Under the pieces are notes generated by a model. The model was given only the letters and a program-made list of their open reading frames with translations. It did no database searches and was not told the origin of the DNA. A stretch of 30,719 nt of DNA, taken from positions 1 through 30,719 of the forward strand of contig JACQPS010000034.1 of the NCBI GenBank assembly GCA_016207445.1. The letters are read 5' to 3'. Both the position numbers and the translations under genes were made by a program. This document shows, in pieces, positions 15,755 through 23,143 of the stretch; the stretch's first letter is position 1; each line of letters opens with the position of its first letter. This DNA comes from Gemmatimonadota bacterium (GTDB lineage: Bacteria > Gemmatimonadota > Gemmatimonadetes > Longimicrobiales > RSA9).

Positions 15755-16551
15755 TGGTGAAGTATCGCCGCGCCCGTCGACCGACGGACGAGATGCCGTT
15801 CCTCGACCACCTGGAGGAGCTGCGCTGGCGCCTGCTCTGGAGCCTGCTCGCGCTGGCCGTGTGCGCCATCATCGGCTTCGTCGTGGTCATGAAGCTGGAT
15901 GTGCTCGGGCTGCTGATCGATCCCATCCGGCCGTTTCTGGAGGGCGAGAAGCCCAAGTTCCTGAGTCCCACCGACCCGTTCTTCCTGACGCTGAAGCTGG
16001 GTCTCGTACTCGGGATCATCCTGGCCTCGCCGATCGTGATCTACCAAACGTGGGCGTTCATCTCGCCGGCGCTGCTGGTGCACGAGAAGCGCTCGATCGT
16101 GCCGGCGCTGTACCTGGGCGTGCTGCTCTTCGCGGCGGGCGCGGCGCTCGCGTACTTCGTCGCCTTGCCGGTGGCGCTGCGCTTCCTGCTGAGCTTCCAG
16201 GTGGAGAGCCTGGAGCAGAACATCGTGGTGGGGCCGTACCTCGGGTTCGTGGTGAGGCTTCTGCTCGGGTTCGGCGTGGTGTTCGAGCTGCCGGTCGTGG
16301 TGCTGGTGCTCTCCATGCTCGGGCTGGTCAAGGCGAGCACGCTGGCCGCCAAGCGGCGCTATGCGCTGGTCATCATCACCATCGTCGCCGCCGTGATGAC
16401 GCCAGGCGACGTGGTCGTGCTCACGGTCTTCATGATGGTGCCGCTGCTCCTGCTGTACGAGCTGAGCATCGGGCTGGCCAGGCTGGTGGAGCGCCGGCGC
16501 GCGCGGCGCGAGCTGGCGGACCTGGGCGGTGCGCCCGTGGGGGCGGCATGA
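15751..16551 (+). CDS. tatC: Twin-arginine translocase subunit TatC
   Basis: TatC is the receptor subunit for folded Tat substrates in the inner membrane. The 266-residue product has the N-terminal cytoplasmic motif FLDHLEELRWRL (residues 18-29, conserved Glu22/Glu23) and six membrane helices, with FLTLKLGLVLGIILASPIVIYQTWAFISPAL and AVMTPGDVVVLTVFMMVPLLLLYELSI characteristic of the family. GTG 15751 overlaps the nrdR stop; ATG 15754 is the next codon and is an equally possible start. Its TGA overlaps the lptD ATG. tatA is about 10 kb away at 26675; no separate tatB is present. Confidence 0.96.
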   Translation: MMVKYRRARRPTDEMPFLDHLEELRWRLLWSLLALAVCAIIGFVVVMKLDVLGLLIDPIRPFLEGEKPKFLSPTDPFFLTLKLGLVLGIILASPIVIYQTWAFISPALLVHEKRSIVPALYLGVLLFAAGAALAYFVALPVALRFLLSFQVESLEQNIVVGPYLGFVVRLLLGFGVVFELPVVVLVLSMLGLVKASTLAAKRRYALVIITIVAAVMTPGDVVVLTVFMMVPLLLLYELSIGLARLVERRRARRELADLGGAPVGAA

Positions 16552-19373
16552 GGCGGGGCGCGCCAGTCTTCTTGTTCGCCATCCTGCTAGCAGTGCCAAA
16601 CGCTTCGAGCGCCCAGCAGCAGCCCAAGCCCCGGCCCGAGCTGCGCGAGCGCGTGCTGGAACGGCTGCGCGCGCTGGACGGCGCAGCGCGGCCTGAGCCG
16701 ACGGACACGCCGAGTGACACGTTCACGCTCAAGAAGGCCGCGAGGCCCGCGGGCGCGGCGCCGCCGTCGCCTGCCGCGCAGACGATCGTGCGCGACTCCG
16801 TGATGGAGGCGCTGCTCAAGCTGGAGGGCTTCCAGGCGACGGAGTACCAGGGCGCGGGCGCGCGCTACGACGCCGACAGCGGCCGGGTCGTGCTGCTCGG
16901 GAAAGCGCAGGTGCTGCAGGCCGGCCAGAGCATGACCGCCGATTCGCTGCTGGTGTTCGACCAGGAGCGCTCGATCGTGTGCGGCTACGGCAAGCCCGTG
17001 CTGACGGGCGAGGGCGCGCCAGTGGAGAGCGATCAGGTCTGCTACAACACGGACCGGCAACTGGGCCTGGCCATGGGCGCGAAGACCCAGTTCACGGAGA
17101 ATGCGACCTGGTTCGTGCACGGCGAGCGCGTCTACACCGCCGGTTCCGATCGGCTGTACGGCGAGAACACGGAGTTCACCGACTGCGACCTGGAGTTCCC
17201 GCACTATCACTTCGCGGCGGGCCGGATGAAGATCGTGCACGACAACGTGCTGGTCGCGCGCAATGTCACGCTGAACTTCCAGGACGTGCCGGTCTTCTGG
17301 CTGCCCTTCATGGTGCAGAGCCTGAAGCAGGGGCGGCGCAGCGGGCTGCTCACGCCGCGCTTCAGCGTGAACGACGTCGCCCGCACGCAGTCGGATTACA
17401 ACCGCCGCATCTCGAACGTCGGCCTGTTCTGGGCGATCAGCGACCACCTGGGCGCGGAGGCGGCGCTCGACTGGTTCAGCGAGCACTTCACGGCGCTGGA
17501 CGGCCGCCTGGACTACCGCTGGGTGCGACAGTTCCTGAGCGGCGGGCTCACGTTCCGCAGGTTCTGGCGCGCGGGCGGCGGCAGCGAGTTCACGCTCACC
17601 AGCAGCAACGCCTGGCAGCCGGGCGAACGCACGAACGTGAGCGTATCGGCGAACTACGCGTCATCGACCGCGTTGGTGCGGCGGTTCTCGTACGACCCGC
17701 GGGAGCTGAACCGGACCATCGACTCGAACGCGAGCCTGAGCCACCGCTTCGGCTGGGGCCAGCTCACGCTGGGAGCGCGCCGGCAGCAGTTCCTGAGCGA
17801 GGACCGGATCGACCTGGCGCTGCCCAGCCTGAGCCTGAGCCTGAACCCGGTCACCCTGTTCGCGGCGCCGGGCACGGACGCGCGCTGGTACAACAACGCG
17901 ACCTGGAGCGGGAACCTGAGCCTGAGCTCGCGCTCGACCGACCTGAACGAGGCGGCGCCGCGCGTGGACGCGCGTGACCGCGCGAACCGGAGTGCGAACG
18001 TGGGGAGCAGCGTCGGGATGCGCAATTTCTCGTGGAGCCAGAGCTTCAGCGTGACCGAAGACGTGCTCGCGGCCAAGCCCCAGGTCTTCGTCTTCCAGGA
18101 TACGATCCTGCAGGACACGATCAAACCATTGCCGCGCGAGCTGACGCAGAGGCTGGATTGGAGCACGAGCGTGTCGTACCTGCAGCGTCTGGTCGGGACC
18201 AGCACCCTGACGCCGGGGCTCAGCATCGGCGGCAGCGCGCTCAAGTCGCCGAAGACGAGCGGCGACCTGGTGTCCGCGCCGGTCCGGCTCAACTTCAACG
18301 CGTCGCTGAAGACGGACATCTTTGGCTTCTGGCCGGGCGTGCGCCCGTTCAGCCGGATGCGGCACCGGATCTCGCCTACGCTCAGCTACACTTACTCGCC
18401 CAAGCCACGGGTGACGCCGCAGCAGGATTCAGTCTTCGGCGCGATCAACGTGCGGGAGCAGAACGTGCTGACGCTCTCGTTCAACCAGACGTTCGAGGCG
18501 AAGTACCGCGCTGCGGACACGACGCAGGCGGCGCCGGCGGACACAGCGGCCAGCCAGGACGGCGGACCGCGGCGTCGGCCCCAGGGGCGTGCCCCGCTCA
18601 AGCTCCTCTCCCTCACGACCACGCCTCTGGCCTACGACTTCGTGCGTGCGCGCGAGGAAGACCGCGGCTTCCAGACCGATCAGCTCAGCAACACGGTGTC
18701 GTCCGACTTGCTGCGTGGCCTCCAGCTCAGCTTTACCCACGATCTGTTCCGGGAGACGGCGGCCACGGACAGCCAGCCCGAGCGGCGCACCTTCGACCCG
18801 CACCTGAGCACCCTGCACGCGTCTTTCTCGCTCAGCGGCGAGTCGTGGCTGTTCCGCGTGCTAGGGCTGGGGCGGGCCCGGCCAGCGCGCGAGGCGCAGG
18901 CCGACACCGCCGCGCCGCCCGGCGGCGAGCCGGCGCCTGCGCTCGAGCCCGCCGGCAACGTGGGCGCGCTGATGGGCCGGCCGCGGGAGCCGAGCGCGCG
19001 TCGGGAGCCCAGCGCCCCCGGTACCTGGAACGCCTCGCTCGATTACACGCTGGTGCGGCCGCGGGCGGGAGCGTCGAGCACGTCGTTGTTCGGTGCGGAG
19101 AACCAGATGCTGCGCGGCAACTTCTCCTTCCAGCCCACGCCGAACTGGAGCGTGCACTGGAGCACGGGTTACTCCTTCTCCGACGGCGAATTCAGCGATC
19201 ACGTTCTCACACTGAGCCGCGACCTGCACGACTGGGAAGCGAACTTCGACTTCATCAAGACGCAGACCGGGAACTTCAGCTTCCAGTTCCGGGTCCACCT
19301 GCGCGCGAATCCGTATATCAAGCTGGACTACGATCAGCGGAGCGAGCCGGGCCGGCTGGGCCCGCTGCCGTGA
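16548..19373 (+). CDS. lptD: LPS-assembly outer-membrane protein LptD (OstA)
   Basis: LptD is the outer-membrane beta-barrel that inserts lipopolysaccharide. The 941-residue product has a signal peptide (1-22, ending SSA), a disordered stretch, an OstA-like periplasmic jellyroll (about 95-245; ARYDADSGRVVLLGKAQV, ENTEFTDCDLEFPHYHFAAGRMKI), the DVPVFWLPFMVQSLKQGRRSGLLTPRF junction (247-272), and then a long beta-barrel of alternating aromatic and polar strands. Three cysteines (145, 165, 213) lie in the N-terminal part and none in the barrel. Two Pro/Ala-rich inserts (about 655-685 and 775-820) make it longer than E. coli LptD (784). ATG 16548 overlaps the tatC stop. Presence implies a lipopolysaccharide-bearing outer membrane. 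Confidence 0.93.
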   Translation: MRRGAPVFLFAILLAVPNASSAQQQPKPRPELRERVLERLRALDGAARPEPTDTPSDTFTLKKAARPAGAAPPSPAAQTIVRDSVMEALLKLEGFQATEYQGAGARYDADSGRVVLLGKAQVLQAGQSMTADSLLVFDQERSIVCGYGKPVLTGEGAPVESDQVCYNTDRQLGLAMGAKTQFTENATWFVHGERVYTAGSDRLYGENTEFTDCDLEFPHYHFAAGRMKIVHDNVLVARNVTLNFQDVPVFWLPFMVQSLKQGRRSGLLTPRFSVNDVARTQSDYNRRISNVGLFWAISDHLGAEAALDWFSEHFTALDGRLDYRWVRQFLSGGLTFRRFWRAGGGSEFTLTSSNAWQPGERTNVSVSANYASSTALVRRFSYDPRELNRTIDSNASLSHRFGWGQLTLGARRQQFLSEDRIDLALPSLSLSLNPVTLFAAPGTDARWYNNATWSGNLSLSSRSTDLNEAAPRVDARDRANRSANVGSSVGMRNFSWSQSFSVTEDVLAAKPQVFVFQDTILQDTIKPLPRELTQRLDWSTSVSYLQRLVGTSTLTPGLSIGGSALKSPKTSGDLVSAPVRLNFNASLKTDIFGFWPGVRPFSRMRHRISPTLSYTYSPKPRVTPQQDSVFGAINVREQNVLTLSFNQTFEAKYRAADTTQAAPADTAASQDGGPRRRPQGRAPLKLLSLTTTPLAYDFVRAREEDRGFQTDQLSNTVSSDLLRGLQLSFTHDLFRETAATDSQPERRTFDPHLSTLHASFSLSGESWLFRVLGLGRARPAREAQADTAAPPGGEPAPALEPAGNVGALMGRPREPSARREPSAPGTWNASLDYTLVRPRAGASSTSLFGAENQMLRGNFSFQPTPNWSVHWSTGYSFSDGEFSDHVLTLSRDLHDWEANFDFIKTQTGNFSFQFRVHLRANPYIKLDYDQRSEPGRLGPLP

Positions 19374-19383
19374 TACGCCCCCC

Positions 19384-20922
19384 ATGGCCAAGGTGCTGGA
19401 GCTTCGAGGCGACGGGCTGCGGCTGGAAGATGTCGAAGCCGTGGCCGCGCCGGGCGGCCCCGAGGTGCGCCTTGCCGCCGAGGCGCGCGGGCGGGTGGAG
19501 GCCGCGCGCGCGGTGGTCGAACGCGCGCTCGAGCGGGGCGACGTCGTTTACGGCCTGACCACGGGTTTCGGCGCGCTCTCCGGCGTCGTCATCCCGCGGG
19601 AACGCATCCGCGAGCTCCAGGCCAACCTGATCCGCAGCCACGCGGCCGGCGTGGGCGCACCGCTGTCCGAACGGGAGACGCGGGCCGTGCTGCTGCTGCG
19701 CGCCAACGTGCTGGCGCTGGGCTACTCGGGTGTGCGCCCCGCCGTGATCGAGCTCCTCGCCCAGATGCTGAACCGGCGCGTGCACCCCGTGATCCCCGAG
19801 CGTGGCAGCGTGGGCGCCTCGGGCGATCTCGCGCCACTGTCGCACCTGGCCCTCGTGCTCATGGGCGAGGGGGAGGCGCGTTACGGGGGCGAGACGTGGC
19901 CGGGCGCCGAAGCGCTGCGCCGGGCCGGGCTCACGCCGCTCACGTTCGAGGCCAAGGAAGGGCTCGCGCTCAACAACGGCACGCAGGTTCAGACCGGGAT
20001 CGGCGTGCTCACGCTGCTCGCGGCCGAGCGGGCGGTGGAAACGGCGGAGGTGGCGGGCGCGATGAGCCTGGAGGGGCTGCGCGGCACGCCGGACGCGTTC
20101 GACGCGGCGATCCAGCGCGCGCGGCCGCATGCCGGGCAGAGGGAGAGCGCGGAGCGGCTGAGGACCTTGCTCGCCGAGTCTCAGATCCGGGAGTCGCACC
20201 GCTACGGCGACCCGCGCGTGCAGGACGCTTACTCGATCCGGTGCATGCCGCAGGTGCACGGCGCGGCGCGGCAGGCGCTGGGCTACGTGCGGCAGGTGCT
20301 GCAAGTCGAGTGCAACAGCGCGACCGACAACCCGCTCATTTTCGCGGACGAGGACCGCATCCGGAGCGGCGGGAACTTCCACGGGCAACTGGTGGCGCAG
20401 GTGCTCGATCTGCTCGCCATGGTCTGCGCGGATCTGGGCAGCATCAGCGAGCGCCGCAGCGCGCGGCTGGTCGACCCCGCGCTCTCGGGGCTGCCGGCGT
20501 TCCTGACCCGGGAGCCGGGCGTGAACTCCGGGTTGATGCTGGCGCAAATCACAGCGGCGGCGCTGGTCTCCGAGCTCAGGCTGCGCGCGCATCCGGCGAG
20601 CGTGGACTCGATCCCGACGGACGCGAACCAGGAGGACCACGTCGCGATGGGCGTGACGGCGGCGCTCAAGGCACGCGAGTCGGTGCAGCTGCTGGAGACC
20701 GTGCTCGCGCTCGAGTTGCTCATCGCCGCGCAGGCGCTCGAGTTCCTGAAGCCGCTGCGTCCCGGGCGCGGCGTCGCGCTCGCCTACGAGTGCGTGCGCG
20801 AGCGCGTGCCCGCGCTCGAGCGCGACCGCGTGCTCGCGCCCGAGATCGCGGCGCTGGAGGCGCTGGTGCGCGGCGGGGCCTTCGCGTCGCTCTGGCAGGA
20901 GGCGGGCTCCCGGGCGCGATGA
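19384..20922 (+). CDS. hutH: Histidine ammonia-lyase
   Basis: HutH removes ammonia from L-histidine to give urocanate, the first step of histidine degradation. The 512-residue product has the self-cyclising MIO triad Ala145-Ser146-Gly147 in GSVGASGDLAPLSH, the active-site loop YGLTTGFG (56-63), and the downstream block QDAYSIRCMPQVHGA. It matches the family length. The start lies 10 bases after the lptD stop with no Shine-Dalgarno sequence, so reinitiation is likely. The stop overlaps hutI as ATGA. Phenylalanine or tyrosine ammonia-lyase is unlikely because hutI follows. Confidence 0.97.
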   Translation: MAKVLELRGDGLRLEDVEAVAAPGGPEVRLAAEARGRVEAARAVVERALERGDVVYGLTTGFGALSGVVIPRERIRELQANLIRSHAAGVGAPLSERETRAVLLLRANVLALGYSGVRPAVIELLAQMLNRRVHPVIPERGSVGASGDLAPLSHLALVLMGEGEARYGGETWPGAEALRRAGLTPLTFEAKEGLALNNGTQVQTGIGVLTLLAAERAVETAEVAGAMSLEGLRGTPDAFDAAIQRARPHAGQRESAERLRTLLAESQIRESHRYGDPRVQDAYSIRCMPQVHGAARQALGYVRQVLQVECNSATDNPLIFADEDRIRSGGNFHGQLVAQVLDLLAMVCADLGSISERRSARLVDPALSGLPAFLTREPGVNSGLMLAQITAAALVSELRLRAHPASVDSIPTDANQEDHVAMGVTAALKARESVQLLETVLALELLIAAQALEFLKPLRPGRGVALAYECVRERVPALERDRVLAPEIAALEALVRGGAFASLWQEAGSRAR

Positions 20923-22133
20923 GCACGGTTCTGTTCAGCGACGTCGGGCAGATCGTCACGTGCGAGAGCGCGGACGAGCGGAGCGTACGGGCCCGCCACG
21001 CCCTGGCGGCGGAGGACGGTTGCATCGCGGCGATCGGCCCGCCGGAAGAGCTGGTGGCGCGGTATCCACGCGCGGAACGGGTGCGGTGCGCGGGCGGGGT
21101 GATCACTCCCGGCTTCGTCGATTCCCACACACACGCGGTGTTCGGCTGCTGGCGCGCGGGCGAGTACGCGCTGCGCGCGCGCGGCGTGCCGTACATGGAG
21201 ATCGCGCGGCAGGGTGGAGGCATCAACGCGTCGGTGCGCGACCTGCGCGCGCGTTCCGAGGACGAGCTGGTGCAGCTGACGCGGGCGCGGCTGCGCGAGA
21301 TGCTGCGCCAGGGGATCACGACGGCGGAGGTGAAGAGCGGCTACGGGCTGCGCACGGAGGATGAGCTCAAGAGCCTGCGCGTGGTGAAGCGGCTGAACGA
21401 GGAGGGGCCGCTGGAGCTGGTGCCGACGTTCATGGGCGCGCACGAGTTCCCGGCGGAAACCCGTGGCCGGCGCAGCGATTACGTCCACCTGGTAATCCAG
21501 GAAATGATCCCGGCGGTGGCGGAGGCTAAGCTCGCGGTCTTCTGCGACGTCTTCCTGGAGCCGGGCGTATTCACGGCGGTCGAGGCGCGCCGGATCCTGG
21601 AGGCGGGGCTCGCGCGCGGGCTGCTGCCGAAGCTGCACGCCGACGAGCTGGAGCCGTCCGGCGGCGCGGAGCTCGCCGTGGCGCTGGGCGCCGTCTCCGC
21701 GGATCACCTGGGACGCATCAGCGACGCCGGCATCCACGCGCTCGCGCACTCCCAGACCGTGGCCACGCTGCTCCCGGCCACACTGTTCTTTCTCGGGCAC
21801 AAGCAGTACGCGCCCGGCCGGCGACTTCTGGATGCCGGCGCGACGGTCGCCCTGGCCACGGACTTCAATCCGGGCTCCGCCCCGTCCCCGAACATGGCGC
21901 TGGTGCTGACGCTGGCCTGTTCGCACATGGGCTTCGATCCGCTCGAGGCATTGCTGGCCGCGACCGCGGGCGGGGCGCGGGCGCTCCGGATCGAGGACGG
22001 CCGCGGCGCGCTGCGACCAGGCGCCCCCGCTGACCTGATCGTGTGGGGCGTCTCGGATTACCGGGAGATCCCTTACCGCTACGGGGTGAATATGATCCGG
22101 GGTGTGTGGAAGCGGGGTGTGCGGGTTGTTTGA
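20919..22133 (+). CDS. hutI: Imidazolonepropionase
   Basis: HutI opens the ring of 4-imidazolone-5-propionate to N-formimino-L-glutamate. The 404-residue amidohydrolase shows the metal-binding DSHTH near residue 68-72, GGGINASV, EVKSGYGL, FMGAHEFP, KLHADE and ATDFNPGSAPSPNM. ATG 20919 overlaps the hutH stop; AGGAGG lies 16 bases before it, a little far. The intervening enzyme urocanase (HutU) is not encoded here. A hairpin and the ftcD promoter follow the stop. Confidence 0.97.
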   Translation: MSTVLFSDVGQIVTCESADERSVRARHALAAEDGCIAAIGPPEELVARYPRAERVRCAGGVITPGFVDSHTHAVFGCWRAGEYALRARGVPYMEIARQGGGINASVRDLRARSEDELVQLTRARLREMLRQGITTAEVKSGYGLRTEDELKSLRVVKRLNEEGPLELVPTFMGAHEFPAETRGRRSDYVHLVIQEMIPAVAEAKLAVFCDVFLEPGVFTAVEARRILEAGLARGLLPKLHADELEPSGGAELAVALGAVSADHLGRISDAGIHALAHSQTVATLLPATLFFLGHKQYAPGRRLLDAGATVALATDFNPGSAPSPNMALVLTLACSHMGFDPLEALLAATAGGARALRIEDGRGALRPGAPADLIVWGVSDYREIPYRYGVNMIRGVWKRGVRVV

Positions 22134-22159
22134 CGGCAGGGATTCTACTCGCCGAATTC

Positions 22160-22188
22160 TTGTGAGATGACGCGAAGCGTCCTATTTT
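22160..22188 (+). promoter_or_regulatory. Promoter for ftcD, probably leaderless, with spacer hairpin
   Basis: TTGTGA (22160-22165), 17-base spacer, TATTTT (22183-22188). The spacer contains GACGC-GAA-GCGTC (22169-22181), which with the following TATTTT could also end hutI transcription. The ftcD ATG begins 8 bases after the -10, so the message should start at or within 1-2 bases of the start codon. Confidence 0.7.
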
Positions 22189-22195
22189 CCGGCGA

Positions 22196-23143
22196 ATGAC
22201 CGCCCGGGTGCTCGAGGCGGTGCCCAACTTCAGCGAGGGCCGGGAGCTCGGCGTCGTACGGGCGATCGTGGCTGCGATCGCGGGCGCGGGCGCAGACGTG
22301 CTGGATTGGTCCGCGGATGCGGATCATCACCGCAGCGTCGTCACGTTCGTCGGCACGCCCGAGGTCGTAGAGCGGGCAGCGCTGGCGGGGGCGCGTGTTG
22401 CCGTCGAGCGCATCGACCTCCGGCAGCACAGTGGCGTGCACCCGCGGGTGGGAGCACTGGACGTGCTCCCGTTCGTACCGCTGGTCGGGTTGAGTATGGA
22501 TGACGCCCGCGCGAGCGCGCAGCGCGTGGGGCGCCGACTGGCAAACGAGCTCGGGATTCCGGTGTTTTTCTACAGTCGCGCGTCGGACCCGCCGGGGCGG
22601 ACGCTGGCCGAGCTGCGGCGTGGCGGCTTCGAAGCGCTGGTCGATGGCTGGCCAGCCGACCGGCGTCCGGACCTGCAGCCGTCGCCGTGGCCGCATGCGG
22701 GTGCGCACCCGACGGCGGGGGCGACGTGCGTGGGCGCGAGGCCGCTGCTCCTCGCCTGGAACGTCTTGCTCGAGGACGTCGGCCTGGACGCGGCCACTGA
22801 AATCGCGTCCCGCCTCCGGGAGAGCGGCGGCGGCTTTCGCGGGCTGCGCGCGCTCGCGCTCCAGCTGCCGCGCCGGGGGGCGCTCCAGATCTCCATGAAT
22901 CTGGAAGACCTGGAGGCGACACGGCCGAGCGCCGTGTTCGCGCGGCTCGAGGAGCTGGTGGCGGCCCGGGGCGGGCGCGTCGTTCAGACGGAAATCATCG
23001 GGATGATCCCGGACGAGCTGCTGCTCACGCTCGCGGCGGATCGGCTGCGGCTCGTGGGGGCAGCGCCGGAGCGGTTGTTGAGCCGGCGCGTGCTGGAGTA
23101 CCTGGCCGGCAAGCGCAGCACGCAAGCAAAGGGCGATGGCTAA
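22196..23143 (+). CDS. ftcD: Glutamate formimidoyltransferase
   Basis: This enzyme moves the formimino group from N-formimino-glutamate to tetrahydrofolate, ending the histidine pathway and feeding one-carbon metabolism. The 315-residue product begins VLEAVPNFSEGR, has HRSVVTFVG and the catalytic His82 in GVHPRVGALDVLPFVP, and ends with EIIGMIPDELL. It corresponds to the transferase half only; the cyclodeaminase domain found fused in animals is absent and is not encoded next to it. The ATG directly follows a strong-looking -10, with no room for a ribosome site. It overlaps the next gene by 8 bases. Confidence 0.95.
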   Translation: MTARVLEAVPNFSEGRELGVVRAIVAAIAGAGADVLDWSADADHHRSVVTFVGTPEVVERAALAGARVAVERIDLRQHSGVHPRVGALDVLPFVPLVGLSMDDARASAQRVGRRLANELGIPVFFYSRASDPPGRTLAELRRGGFEALVDGWPADRRPDLQPSPWPHAGAHPTAGATCVGARPLLLAWNVLLEDVGLDAATEIASRLRESGGGFRGLRALALQLPRRGALQISMNLEDLEATRPSAVFARLEELVAARGGRVVQTEIIGMIPDELLLTLAADRLRLVGAAPERLLSRRVLEYLAGKRSTQAKGDG

